NCBI RefSeq assembly: GCF_000953015.1
Contig: NZ_LN794158.1
Span: forward strand, 1,674,001-1,738,000
Reading direction: 5' to 3'
Length of the DNA: 64,000 bases
Origin: Candidatus Methylopumilus turicensis
Lineage (GTDB): Bacteria; Pseudomonadota; Gammaproteobacteria; Burkholderiales; Methylophilaceae
The notes below the pieces were generated by a model that saw only the letters and a program-made list of their open reading frames with translations, was not told where the DNA came from and made no database searches. Made by a program: the position numbers and the translations under genes. Positions within the stretch are counted from its first letter, which is position 1. Each line of letters starts with the position of its first letter. Of this stretch, positions 32,345-40,823 are shown piece after piece.

Positions 32345-33037
32345 TTAAGGAATTTCGGCGCTATTCATACGCGCCTCAATAATCCGCGTTTTACGGATCA
32401 ACCCTTTGGCTTGACGATGCTTATCGTAATACCTGGGGTTTGGCACCATCGCTGCTAGCTTTGCAGCTTGGTTAGCACTCAAGTTTTTGGCGCTGGTATG
32501 GTAATAATATTTAGCGGCCGCTTCTGCGCCAAATATGCCGTTACCCCATTCGATGACGTTTAAGTAAATCTCAAAGATACGACGCTTACTCATGGTCGCT
32601 TCTAGCATGACGGTGATCATGGCTTCTTCCGCTTTGCGCCAAGGCGTGCGCTTAGTTGATAAAAACAAATTCTTGGCGAGCTGCTGGCTGATGGTTGAAC
32701 CGCCAGCGACCACTTTGCCTTTTTTAATATTCTTTTCATAAGCTTTTTGGATGCCATCCCAATCAAAGCCTTCGTGATCTACAAATTTAGCATCTTCTGC
32801 CGCAATCAGTGCACGTTTTAAGTTGGGGGAAATTTTTTTATAATCGACCCAGCGATGTTTAAGGACAGCATCTGGGTTGCTTTCTTGCAGGACCTCTAAG
32901 CGATCCTCCATAAAAGCGCTGGTTGATGGATTGTGATTTATCCACCAGCAAATATGGAGAAAAATCCAAAGCTGGTACATCACAATAATGATGCCCAGCC
33001 ATTTCAACACGCGCCAAAAAGTAGGTGAGACACGCAT
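32345..33037 (-). CDS. mtgA: Monofunctional biosynthetic peptidoglycan transglycosylase
   Basis: A 230-residue GT51 enzyme that polymerises lipid II without a transpeptidase domain. One membrane helix (about 11-32) precedes the catalytic domain. Its motifs include ALIAAEDAKFVDHEGFDW with the catalytic Glu, GGSTISQQLAKNLFLS and the later EIYLNVIEWGNGIFGAEAAA stretch. It lies three bases after aroE on the same strand, a pairing common in betaproteobacteria. Confidence 0.95.
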   Translation of the reverse strand: MRVSPTFWRVLKWLGIIIVMYQLWIFLHICWWINHNPSTSAFMEDRLEVLQESNPDAVLKHRWVDYKKISPNLKRALIAAEDAKFVDHEGFDWDGIQKAYEKNIKKGKVVAGGSTISQQLAKNLFLSTKRTPWRKAEEAMITVMLEATMSKRRIFEIYLNVIEWGNGIFGAEAAAKYYYHTSAKNLSANQAAKLAAMVPNPRYYDKHRQAKGLIRKTRIIEARMNSAEIP

Positions 33038-33040
33038 CCG

Positions 33041-33874
33041 CTAAGCTTTAGCCTGTTGTTTGAACATTTCAATGACCGGCGCCGTTGGTGGGCGCACACC
33101 ACGCCATAGAGAAAACGCCTCAGCGGCCTGCTCTATTAGCATACCAAGTCCACCAAACACAGTTGCACCATGGTCAAGTGCAAATGCCATAAATGGTGTG
33201 ATACGACCATACATCATGTCGTAAGCTAAGGCATTGGGCGCAAAAATTCCTGTTGGAAGCGGTAAGTGGCTGTCAGTTAATCCAGCAGAAGTCGCATTGA
33301 TGACAATATCAAATTGCTGACCATGCAGATCATCAAACGCATAGGCATTGATAGAAACAAACAACATCTCGTCGCGCGCTTCTACACGCTTGACCATGTT
33401 AAGCGCCTTGTCCAAAGTACGATTAGTGATAATCAGTAGCGCAGGGTGTTCAGCCAAAATAGGATGCAACACACCTTCTGAGGCTCCGCCAGCGCCAATG
33501 AGCAACACGCGCTTCCCCGCAAATGCAACCCCAATGTTTTGGGTAATATCGCGAACCAAGCCTACACCGTCTGTGTTGTCACCAATGATGCCTTCTGCAT
33601 CAAATATTAACGTATTCACTGCGCCCGCATCTTGCGCACGCTCTGTAAGTCGGTTGGCTATCGCAAATGCCTCGAGCTTAAAAGGGACCGTGACATTCGC
33701 ACCTTTAAAACCATGACTAATTAAATCATGAACTGTTTCGTTAAATGCATCCAAAGGGGCAAGCACACGCTCATATTGAATGTCTTGATGCGTTAATTGC
33801 GCGAATGCATGGTGAATCACAGGCGACTTGCTATGTTCGATCGGATTGCCAATGACGGCGTAAAAATCGGTCAT
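33041..33874 (-). CDS. aroE: Shikimate dehydrogenase (NADP)
   Basis: Reduces 3-dehydroshikimate to shikimate in aromatic amino-acid synthesis. The 277 residues show the substrate motif [16 protein letters not shown] at the start, the catalytic Lys in [11 protein letters not shown], the NADP loop [13 protein letters not shown] and NRTLDKA. It is followed by mtgA and preceded by the rhodanese gene, all on the minus strand. Confidence 0.96.
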   Translation of the reverse strand: MTDFYAVIGNPIEHSKSPVIHHAFAQLTHQDIQYERVLAPLDAFNETVHDLISHGFKGANVTVPFKLEAFAIANRLTERAQDAGAVNTLIFDAEGIIGDNTDGVGLVRDITQNIGVAFAGKRVLLIGAGGASEGVLHPILAEHPALLIITNRTLDKALNMVKRVEARDEMLFVSINAYAFDDLHGQQFDIVINATSAGLTDSHLPLPTGIFAPNALAYDMMYGRITPFMAFALDHGATVFGGLGMLIEQAAEAFSLWRGVRPPTAPVIEMFKQQAKA

Positions 33875-33889
33875 ATCATTAAATACCGA

Positions 33890-34345
33890 CTAAGCGTTTG
33901 TCCAAGGCAAATCCGCCGCTTTCCAGCCATTGAGTTTACAACGCTGTTTAGTATCTGGCGTTGCTTCGCCTTCAAAGCCCTCTAGCATGTTGTAGACTTC
34001 TGAAAAGCCGAGTTGAGCCGCTAACACAGCGGCATTATGTGAACGGCCACCCGTGCGGCACATAAAAATGGTGAGCGCTTCAGGATCAAGCTGGGTTTTG
34101 ATTTGAGCGGAAAAATCTGGGTTGGCCACCATGCCAGGATAGAACGCCCATTCAATATGGGTTGCCTGAGGAACACGTCCAACCAACTCCAACTCAGCGC
34201 GTGTTCTCACATCAACCAATTTTGCATTTTGCGTCAACTGCAAAATCTTAAATGCCTCACTCGGTGTTAACGCACCAGCATAAGGAAGATTTAAGTCTGC
34301 GGCACGTTGTTTTGCTTTTTCTAAAATAGGTGAAATGGTTTCCAT
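33890..34345 (-). CDS. Rhodanese-like domain protein
   Basis: A 151-residue single-domain protein with an N-terminal helix pair before the rhodanese fold. The active-site loop CRTGGRS carries the catalytic cysteine near 109, and DVRTRAELELVGRVP is the typical start of the fold. It has no signal peptide and probably handles sulfane sulfur in the cytoplasm. The acceptor is unknown. It is divergent from glnA and shares that regulatory region. Confidence 0.88.
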   Translation of the reverse strand: METISPILEKAKQRAADLNLPYAGALTPSEAFKILQLTQNAKLVDVRTRAELELVGRVPQATHIEWAFYPGMVANPDFSAQIKTQLDPEALTIFMCRTGGRSHNAAVLAAQLGFSEVYNMLEGFEGEATPDTKQRCKLNGWKAADLPWTNA

Positions 34346-34412
34346 TTTAATTCCTCTGTCATCTTTACAATTATGCTGAAAGTATAGCGGTATTTAGGGA
34401 CAATCGCACGGG

Positions 34413-34429
34413 CGCACTAATTTGGTGCA
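34413..34429. promoter_or_regulatory. NtrC binding site upstream of glnA
   Basis: CGCACTAATTTGGTGCA is a 17-bp dyad that agrees almost base for base with the NtrC sites of enteric glnA promoters (GCAC-N6-GGTGC). It is centred about 128 bases before the predicted glnA start, a normal enhancer distance. A second dyad, AACGCAC-N11-GTGCGTT at 34441-34465, has non-standard spacing and may be an extra weaker site. Confidence 0.8.
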
Positions 34430-34521
34430 AATTTACATGTAACGCACAAAACTAGGGCGTGCGTTTTTGGTTCTCTTTTCTAACTATATGTGTGAAAATA
34501 ATGAGATATACGAATTTCATA

Positions 34522-34538
34522 TTGGCATATTTTTTGCT
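34522..34538 (+). promoter_or_regulatory. Sigma-54 promoter of glnA
   Basis: TTGGCATATTTTTTGCT has GG (34524-34525) and GC (34536-34537) exactly ten bases apart. The predicted start is about 34549, giving a 45-base leader with a good AGGAG ribosome site before the ATG at 34594. With the upstream NtrC site it forms a complete nitrogen-regulated promoter. Confidence 0.85.
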
Positions 34539-34593
34539 CGTAAAATATGTCTGATTTTTTGTTTAATTATTAAGTGTACTTTAGGAGAACTCA

Positions 34594-36003
34594 ATGGCTA
34601 TCGCCGACGTAATGAAAATGGTGAAGGATAACGACATCAAGTTTGTTGATTTCCGTTTCACCGACACACGTGGTAAAGAACAACACGTTACTGTGCCTGT
34701 TTCAGCATTTAACGAAGAAAAATTCACTGAAGGCCACGCATTTGATGGCTCTTCAATCTCTGGTTGGAAAGGTATTCAAGCATCTGATATGCAGTTGATG
34801 CCTGATCCAGATACAGCGAACATCGATCCATTCATGGACGAGCCAACATTGATTTTAACTTGTGACGTGGTTGACCCTACAGATGGTAAAGGTTACGACC
34901 GTTGCCCACGTAGCTTGGCAAAACGTGCTGAAGCATACTTAAAATCAAGCGGTATCGGCGATACAGCATACTTTGGTCCAGAACCAGAATTCTTCATTTT
35001 TGATTCAATCCAATGGGATGTCAGCATGAGCGGTAGCTCAGTGCGTATCAATTCTGAAGAGGGTGCTTGGGCGTCAGGCGAAAAATTTGAAGGTGGTAAC
35101 ACTGGTCACCGCCCTGGCGTTAAAGGTGGCTATTTCCCAGTGCCTCCAGTCGATTCATTGCAAGACGTACGTTCTGCAATGTGTATCGCACTTGAAGAGA
35201 TGGGCGTGCCTGTTGAAGTGCATCACCACGAAGTGGCTACTGCTGGTCAATGTGAAATCGGTACTAAATTCAGCACATTGACAGAGCGCGCTGACTGGAC
35301 ACAAATTACTAAATACGTAGTGTTGAATACTGCACACGCATACGGTAAAACTGCAACATTTATGCCTAAGCCTTTCGCTGGCGATAACGGTTCAGGTATG
35401 CACGTTCACCAATCAATCTGGAAAGATGGCAAAAACTTGTTCGCTGGTAACGGCTACGCAGGTTTGAGCGATTTCGCGCTTTACTACATCGGCGGCATTA
35501 TCAAGCACGCTAAAGCATTGAACGCGATTACTAACCCAGGTACTAACTCATACAAACGTTTGGTTCCACACTTTGAAGCGCCAGTTAAATTAGCTTACTC
35601 AGCTAAAAACCGCTCTGCTTCAATCCGTATCCCATTCGTTCACTCTGATAAAGCACGTCGTGTTGAGGCTCGTTTCCCAGATCCAATCGCTAACCCATAC
35701 TTGGCATTTAGTGCATTGATGATGGCTGGTCTTGATGGCGTTCAAAACAAGATTCACCCAGGTGAGCCAGCAACTAAAGACTTGTACCATCTTCCACCAG
35801 AAGAAGATGCTTTGATCCCAACAGTGTGTGCTTCATTAGAAGAAGCATTGGCTAACTTGGACAAAGACCGCGAGTTCTTAACGCGTGGCGGTGTGTTCTC
35901 TGATGACTGGATCGATGCTTACATTGCATTGAAAATGGAAGAAGTGAACAAGTTACGTATGACACCACACCCAGCTGAGTTTGGTTTGTACTATAGCTGC
36001 TAA
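34594..36003 (+). CDS. glnA: Type I glutamine synthetase
   Basis: Makes glutamine from glutamate, ammonia and ATP as a dodecamer. It is 469 residues, the GSI-beta length. Visible landmarks are the beta-Grasp motif [24 protein letters not shown], the ATP-site [25 protein letters not shown], and the adenylylation Tyr398 in [10 protein letters not shown], which fits control by GlnE. It is expressed from the NtrC/sigma-54 promoter upstream and ends at a strong terminator. ntrB-ntrC lie about 0.8 kb downstream. Confidence 0.98.
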   Translation: MAIADVMKMVKDNDIKFVDFRFTDTRGKEQHVTVPVSAFNEEKFTEGHAFDGSSISGWKGIQASDMQLMPDPDTANIDPFMDEPTLILTCDVVDPTDGKGYDRCPRSLAKRAEAYLKSSGIGDTAYFGPEPEFFIFDSIQWDVSMSGSSVRINSEEGAWASGEKFEGGNTGHRPGVKGGYFPVPPVDSLQDVRSAMCIALEEMGVPVEVHHHEVATAGQCEIGTKFSTLTERADWTQITKYVVLNTAHAYGKTATFMPKPFAGDNGSGMHVHQSIWKDGKNLFAGNGYAGLSDFALYYIGGIIKHAKALNAITNPGTNSYKRLVPHFEAPVKLAYSAKNRSASIRIPFVHSDKARRVEARFPDPIANPYLAFSALMMAGLDGVQNKIHPGEPATKDLYHLPPEEDALIPTVCASLEEALANLDKDREFLTRGGVFSDDWIDAYIALKMEEVNKLRMTPHPAEFGLYYSC

Positions 36004-36024
36004 TTAGCTTTAAATTAGCAAGTC

Positions 36025-36052
36025 AAAAAGGCGGGGTCACCCGCCTTTTTTT
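36025..36052 (+). terminator. Intrinsic terminator of glnA
   Basis: GGCGGG (36030-36035) pairs with CCCGCC (36040-36045) across a GTCA loop. An A-run precedes it and eight T follow. It lies 22 bases past the glnA stop. Confidence 0.92.
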
Positions 36053-36070
36053 TCGCACTTTACTTGGGAG

Positions 36071-36145
36071 TTTACTGGCTTCCGGCCTTAGAACAATCAG
36101 CTTTAGCTGATATGTTCAACGGACATAACCTAAACGCTCAGTAAA
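36071..36145. other. Nested hairpin element downstream of glnA
   Basis: TTTACTG (36071-36077) is exactly inverted as CAGTAAA (36139-36145), with two further pairs inside (GC with GC around one bulged T). TTAG (36088-36091) pairs with CTAA (36130-36133). Inside are two adjacent hairpins: ATCAGC-TTTA-GCTGAT (36096-36111) and ATGTTC-AAC-GGACAT (36112-36126). The whole gives a branched fold after the glnA terminator. It could be a small RNA, a mobile-element remnant or a regulatory site for the next gene. I do not recognise the family. Confidence 0.5.
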
Positions 36146-36266
36146 TTGGCCCCTAGTGGGTTAAGCCGCAAAATATGTCACTTTAGATGCGGATTGGCCA
36201 AACTTCATTGATTAGCCCCCGCTTAAAACGTACACTTTTCCTTAAAATATTCTCCACAAAGTCTTT

Positions 36267-36578
36267 ATGAAAACAAATGTGATTGTTGCATTATGTCAAT
36301 CTGCGCTGATGTATACAGGCCATGCATTTGCAGATATCTATAAATGCACGGGCGATGGAGGCGTATCTACTTTTGTCGACGGCAATACCAAAGTGAATTA
36401 CAAAAATTGCCAAATCATCATGCGTGAAAATGGCGCGAAAAGCCCATCAAACAAGCAAGCCACCCCAACGCCAAATGACTTCCCAAAAATTGACAAGCAA
36501 ACGCAAATTCAGCGTGATGATAAACGCAAAGAAATCTTATTGTCCGAGTTGAATGCTGAAAAAAAGCCCTTGAGTTAG
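36267..36578 (+). CDS. DUF4124-like periplasmic protein with -1 frameshift site
   Basis: A 103-residue frame as read directly. A signal peptide ends near GHAFA. It is followed by DIYKCTGDGGVSTFVD, the DUF4124-like motif, with two cysteines that could form a disulfide (Cys27 and Cys48). The frame ends just after a run of seven A at 36559-36565. The zero-frame codons there are GAA AAA AAG, which hold an A AAA AAG slippery heptamer. A -1 shift gives a further coiled-coil tail (KKALELAQNQSVQ and onward) to a stop at 36662-36664. That tail looks like genuine protein, so this is a programmed frameshift, a mutation or a sequencing error. Confidence 0.7.
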   Translation: MKTNVIVALCQSALMYTGHAFADIYKCTGDGGVSTFVDGNTKVNYKNCQIIMRENGAKSPSNKQATPTPNDFPKIDKQTQIQRDDKRKEILLSELNAEKKPLS

Positions 36579-36753
36579 CTCAAAACCAATCCGTGCAAAA
36601 CGATATAAGCATGCACCAAAAAAATATCGAGTTACTGAAAAAAGAAATTGGCGCACTAAAATAGTGCACCCAAGTGATTCAGGTTAGAATGTCGCTTTGC
36701 GTCGTTCATTAATCTCGCAAGCAGGTAACTGATTTATTAATGCTTTCGTCTTG

Positions 36754-36770
36754 TTGGCATATAGGTTGCT
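36754..36770 (+). promoter_or_regulatory. Sigma-54 promoter at the ntrB start
   Basis: TTGGCATATAGGTTGCT has GG (36756-36757) and GC (36768-36769) ten bases apart, and shares TTGGCATAT with the glnA promoter. Taking the C as -12, transcription would begin at about 36781, within two or three bases of the ntrB ATG. A TGCACC half-site at 36665-36670 could be part of an NtrC site, but its partner half is missing. Confidence 0.7.
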
Positions 36771-36782
36771 TATTACAAAACA

Positions 36783-37898
36783 ATGGATCATAAAATACCT
36801 TCTTCTTTTTCAGGACTTGAGCATTTGGCCACTGCCGTCATATTGCTCAACGAGGCGCGTCATGTCGTTTACGCTAACCCCGGTGCTGAAGTATTGTTTG
36901 CTTTTAGCGCCAAACAAATTAGCAATTTGCCAATTTCACAAGTATTTCCTGGCTGCGAAATTCTCCACTCTGCTGTTGAAAATGCCATGGGCACGAACAG
37001 CCCATTTCGCGAACATGAATTTTTAATCACCACCATTCGACAGCACTCACTTGCAGTGACCTGCACCGTAACACCAGTAGAGCACCCGAGTGTTTGCCTG
37101 GTCCTTGAATTTCAACAGATGGATCAGCAGCTCCGTATGGCACGTGAAGAGCGAATGCTGGTGCAACAGCAAGCTAATGCCGAGCTACTTCGTAATTTAG
37201 CGCACGAGATTCGTAATCCGCTTGGGGGCTTACGTGGCGCAGCGCAACTTCTTGAACACGAGTTGCCACATGCGGGCCTCCGCGAATATACGCAAGTCAT
37301 TATCAAAGAAGCTGATCGTCTTCAGCTGCTGATGGATAGATTGCTGGTACCCCATCGCGTACCAAAATATGAGCCGACAAATATTCATGAAGTCTTAGAG
37401 CGCGTCCGAAGTTTATTGCTTGCAGAGTCGCCTTCAGGTTTCTCAAAAGATGCTTTCAAAATTACCGTGCAGCGCGATTACGATACCAGCTTGCCTGAAA
37501 TCATTGGTGACCGAGAAAAGCTGATTCAAGCAGTGCTCAACATTGCCAGAAATGCAGCACAAGCCATGCAAGCGAATGGCCAAAAAGACGGCAAAATCAT
37601 TTTGCGCACACGTGCAGAACGCCAAGTCACGCTTGCTAAAAAACGCTACCGTGTGGCGATTAAATTACAAATCGTCGACAACGGGCCGGGCATCCCTGCC
37701 GACATCCGCGAGCGCATTTTCTTTCCTTTAGTTTCAGGGCGTGAAGGTGGTTCCGGCTTAGGGTTAACACTGGCCCAAACTTTTATTACTCAGCACCACG
37801 GCATGATTGAATGCGAAAGCGTACCAGGTCAAACCTGTTTTACGATTTTGCTACCGATTGAAAGCTCCGTGATGGTGGGCCATGTTATTAAGCAATAA
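36783..37898 (+). CDS. glnL: Nitrogen regulation sensor histidine kinase NtrB
   Basis: Also called NtrB. It phosphorylates NtrC when nitrogen is scarce and dephosphorylates it when PII signals plenty. In 371 residues there is a PAS domain (about 10-110), the dimerisation helix with phospho-acceptor His141 in LAHEIRNPLGG, and an ATPase domain with an N box (NIARNAAQAM), DNGPGIP and GSGLGLTLAQ. It is cytoplasmic, without a membrane helix. No ribosome site is visible before the ATG. ntrC follows after 28 bases. Confidence 0.96.
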   Translation: MDHKIPSSFSGLEHLATAVILLNEARHVVYANPGAEVLFAFSAKQISNLPISQVFPGCEILHSAVENAMGTNSPFREHEFLITTIRQHSLAVTCTVTPVEHPSVCLVLEFQQMDQQLRMAREERMLVQQQANAELLRNLAHEIRNPLGGLRGAAQLLEHELPHAGLREYTQVIIKEADRLQLLMDRLLVPHRVPKYEPTNIHEVLERVRSLLLAESPSGFSKDAFKITVQRDYDTSLPEIIGDREKLIQAVLNIARNAAQAMQANGQKDGKIILRTRAERQVTLAKKRYRVAIKLQIVDNGPGIPADIRERIFFPLVSGREGGSGLGLTLAQTFITQHHGMIECESVPGQTCFTILLPIESSVMVGHVIKQ

Positions 37899-37926
37899 AT
37901 TAAACAAATACGACTGAAGGGTCAGC

Positions 37927-39315
37927 ATGAAACCAATTTGGATTATCGACGACGACAAATCGATTCGCTGGGTGTTTGAAAAAGCATTAGCGCGGACTGA
38001 AATGGAATTCAAAACGTTCTCATCAACGCCCGAGGCTTTAAATGCGTTGAGTCATGAAACACCGCAAGTCATTGTCAGTGACATTCGCATGCCTAATGGT
38101 TCTGGTTTGGATTTTTTACAGGTCATTAAACAACGACTGCCTGATGTACCCGTTATTATCATGACGGCTTACTCAGATTTAGAAAGTGCTGTTGCAGCAT
38201 TTCAAGGCGGGGCCTTTGAATACCTTGCGAAACCATTTGATGTCGATCAAGCAATTGATGTGATCCGTCGTGCTGTTGATGAAAGCCAACATCAAAATAC
38301 AGAAGTAACGGTGGTCGAAGAAACACCAGAAATTATCGGGCAAGCGCCGGCAATGCAAGAAGTGTTTCGTGCCATTGGTCGTTTAAGCCGTTCACATGCC
38401 ACCGTATTAATTAACGGAGAATCAGGCACAGGTAAAGAGTTGGTTGCAAGCGCCTTACATCGCCATAGCCCACGCGCCGACAAACCTTTTATCGCCATTA
38501 ATACTGCCGCCATTCCAAAAGACTTATTAGAGTCAGAATTATTTGGTCATGAACGCGGCGCATTTACAGGCGCACAAGCCACAAGACGCGGACGCTTTGA
38601 GCAAGCAGACGGTGGTACTTTATTTTTGGACGAAATTGGTGACATGCCCTCTGATCTACAAACACGTTTATTGCGCGTGCTTTGTGATGGTCAATTCTAT
38701 CGGGTAGGGGGTCATCAACCCGTTAAAGTGAATGTGCGAATTATTGCCGCCACCCATCAAGATTTAGAGGAACGGGTAAAATTAGGGCTGTTCCGCGAAG
38801 ATTTGTTCCACCGACTAAACGTGATACGACTTCGTTTGCCAGCACTCCGTGAGCGCCCAGAAGACGTGCCATTGCTCGTCAAACACTTTTTACTTCACAG
38901 CGCGACTGAATTGGGCGTTGATCCAAAACAACCTACTGTCGCAGCATTGAAGTACTTAAGCAGCATGAGTTGGAGCGGCAACGTGCGGCAACTAGAAAAT
39001 GTTTGCCACTGGTTGACTGTTATGGCGCCCGGTCAAAATATTGATGTGGCTGATTTGCCACCTGAACTTAAAGAAGATGCTACAAAATTAGCCAGCACGA
39101 ACTCTTGGCAGGAAGGGCTTGCCGCTGAGGTAATAAGCGCCCTTAACCGTGGCGAACAAAATATTCTTGAATCCCGCGCAAATACATTTGAAAAAATTCT
39201 TATCACCAAAGCATTGCAGCACACTGGCGGTCGTCGTATCGAAGCCGCAACATTGCTTGGCATGGGGCGAAATACGTTAACGCGTAAAATTCAAGAGTTG
39301 AATATTGAGGAATAG
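37927..39315 (+). CDS. glnG: Nitrogen regulation response regulator NtrC
   Basis: Also called NtrC, the activator of sigma-54 promoters. The 462 residues hold a receiver domain with phospho-acceptor Asp52 (VIVSDIRMP), then the AAA+ domain with Walker A GESGTGKE, the sigma-54 contact loop GAFTGA and an arginine-finger region. A Fis-type helix-turn-helix at the C-terminus ([23 protein letters not shown]) binds DNA. It is the natural regulator of the three sigma-54 promoters seen in this window. Confidence 0.97.
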   Translation: MKPIWIIDDDKSIRWVFEKALARTEMEFKTFSSTPEALNALSHETPQVIVSDIRMPNGSGLDFLQVIKQRLPDVPVIIMTAYSDLESAVAAFQGGAFEYLAKPFDVDQAIDVIRRAVDESQHQNTEVTVVEETPEIIGQAPAMQEVFRAIGRLSRSHATVLINGESGTGKELVASALHRHSPRADKPFIAINTAAIPKDLLESELFGHERGAFTGAQATRRGRFEQADGGTLFLDEIGDMPSDLQTRLLRVLCDGQFYRVGGHQPVKVNVRIIAATHQDLEERVKLGLFREDLFHRLNVIRLRLPALRERPEDVPLLVKHFLLHSATELGVDPKQPTVAALKYLSSMSWSGNVRQLENVCHWLTVMAPGQNIDVADLPPELKEDATKLASTNSWQEGLAAEVISALNRGEQNILESRANTFEKILITKALQHTGGRRIEAATLLGMGRNTLTRKIQELNIEE

Positions 39316-39326
39316 CAAAGAAACGG

Positions 39327-39358
39327 CTAATGATTTTCATTAGTCATCTTTAATGACT
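39327..39358. other. Two overlapping hairpins between ntrC and pqqA
   Basis: CTAATGA-TTT-TCATTAG (39327-39343) and AGTCAT-CTTTA-ATGACT (39342-39358) are each perfect and share two bases, so they compete slightly. They lie 12-43 bases after the ntrC stop and about 95 before pqqA. Neither has a U-tract. They may protect the ntrC 3' end or shape the pqqA leader. Confidence 0.5.
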
Positions 39359-39451
39359 TAGGGTAGTGCTTAGTTTTACGTTGAGCGTATTATTCATTCA
39401 CCCGCTGATTCATTTAGATGAAGCGACTAAAACAACATTAGGAGAATTACT

Positions 39452-39523
39452 ATGTGGACTAAACCAGCAGCTACAGAAATGCGTTTTGGCTTTGAAGTTA
39501 CTATGTACGTAATGAACAAGTAA
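39452..39523 (+). CDS. pqqA: PQQ precursor peptide PqqA (orphan)
   Basis: A 23-residue peptide. It begins [19 protein letters not shown] and ends VMNK. It has the hallmark Glu15 and Tyr19 in EVTMY, which PqqE and later enzymes cross-link to make pyrroloquinoline quinone. AGGAG at 39440-39444 is an excellent ribosome site, and a strong terminator follows the stop. None of pqqB-pqqE is in the window, so this copy stands alone behind ntrC. PQQ is the cofactor of XoxF/MxaF methanol dehydrogenases, in line with a methylotroph. It is too short for most gene finders. Confidence 0.95.
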   Translation: MWTKPAATEMRFGFEVTMYVMNK

Positions 39524-39537
39524 TTTTTAAAGATTGT

Positions 39538-39566
39538 AAAAAAGGAGCTTAATTGCTCCTTTTTTT
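39538..39566 (+). terminator. Intrinsic terminator of pqqA
   Basis: AAAAAAGGAGC (39538-39548) pairs with GCTCCTTTTTT (39555-39565) over a six-base loop, ending in seven T. The A-run on the left could also serve mltA, which ends convergently at 39591. Confidence 0.9.
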
Positions 39567-39590
39567 ATGCCTGCCACTTTTCAACTTTAC

Positions 39591-40823
39591 TTATTTAGGT
39601 AGCGGAAAATCTTTCGGTAACAATACCCAAATTTTACCTTGTTGCTTCATTGATCCTGCAGATTTACCAGCAGCATCGCCAGCGCCCCAATAAAAATCAG
39701 CACGTACTCCCCCTTTGATTGCGCCACCCGTGTCTTGTGCCATCATTAAGCGATTTAATGATTTATTGGCGATAGGTAAATTGGTCGACAAGAAAATAGG
39801 TGCGCCTAGTGGCACAAATTTAGGATCAATTGCCACTACACGCTCAGCCAATATTGGCGAACCAAGTGCGCCGATCGGACCTGGCAGTCCTGGTGGTAAC
39901 TCACGAAAAAAAACGTAGCTAGGATTAGCATTGAGTAAGTCTCGCAACTTATTGGGATTATTCCGTGACCAGTCTTTAATGCCTTGCATTGAGGCTTTAT
40001 CCGCAGTTAGCTCACCTTTTTCTATCAACAACCGCCCGATAGACTGATAGGACTGACCATTCTGATCTGCGTAACCGACGTGCATTTTTTCACCGTTATC
40101 AAAATGCACCATGCCAGACCCTTGGATTTGTAAAAAGAACAAATCAATTTGGTCATCGACCCAAACAAATTCCTTCCCTTTTAAAGGGGAATTGTCCGCT
40201 TCTATCTCGCCACGGTTGTAATAAGGAATTAACTTAGTCCCCACTACCCGACCACGTACCCGTTTGTTGGCTAGCTCAGGAAAAAGACTAGATAACTCTA
40301 CCGTGATTAAGTCATCTGGACGGGTATATAAAGGAAATCGGTATTTGTCGGTTTTAACACGACTGCCCTTAATGACAGGCGCATAATATCCAGTAATTAA
40401 ACCCGTATTCGTTCCATCTAAGTTTGTAGTGCGGTACACGGCAAAATTGTTTTTAAAATAATCAATGATGCTCTCATGAGAGGGAGTCTCTAATTTATCC
40501 GCCTCATTACAAACGGCTTGCCATGCTGGCTTAGCTTTGAGCGAGGCGCATCCTAATTTCCAAGCTGGCCATGCTTTAGTGACATCATCTTTCGTGATTG
40601 CATCCAACTCCTGCCAATCCGCCGGTTTAAGCAGACCATAATCTGGTACTTTAATAGGTTCCGGTTTCACTTCTGCAGGTTTCAAAGCAGGAGTAGGCTG
40701 AACCGGGCAATCACAGTCAGGCTTCACGGGAGGTGTTGGCTTTACTTGGAACCGATCACAGGCATTGAGCATCATCAAACTGATCAACAAAAATGAAAGA
40801 CGCAAAATCCTTTTGTGTAGCAT
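39591..40823 (-). CDS. mltA: Membrane-bound lytic murein transglycosylase A
   Basis: Cleaves peptidoglycan glycan strands to 1,6-anhydro products at the outer membrane. The 410 residues start with a lipoprotein signal (lipobox LNAC, Cys22) and a Pro/Cys-rich linker (DCDCPVQP). The MltA domain follows with TGYYAPVIKGS, and the C-terminal 3D domain has MAQDTGGAIKGGVRADFYWG with its conserved aspartates. The ATG overlaps the apaG stop by one base (TAATG). Confidence 0.95.
   Translation of the reverse strand: MLHKRILRLSFLLISLMMLNACDRFQVKPTPPVKPDCDCPVQPTPALKPAEVKPEPIKVPDYGLLKPADWQELDAITKDDVTKAWPAWKLGCASLKAKPAWQAVCNEADKLETPSHESIIDYFKNNFAVYRTTNLDGTNTGLITGYYAPVIKGSRVKTDKYRFPLYTRPDDLITVELSSLFPELANKRVRGRVVGTKLIPYYNRGEIEADNSPLKGKEFVWVDDQIDLFFLQIQGSGMVHFDNGEKMHVGYADQNGQSYQSIGRLLIEKGELTADKASMQGIKDWSRNNPNKLRDLLNANPSYVFFRELPPGLPGPIGALGSPILAERVVAIDPKFVPLGAPIFLSTNLPIANKSLNRLMMAQDTGGAIKGGVRADFYWGAGDAAGKSAGSMKQQGKIWVLLPKDFPLPK

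Noticed and set aside
36065-36166. A cloverleaf-like size (7-bp closing stem) and a GTTAAGC core at 36160 suggested a tRNA or an integron attC site
   Set aside because: There is no T-loop consensus or anticodon arm of the right form, and no matching left-hand core pairs with GTTAAGC. No integrase is nearby.
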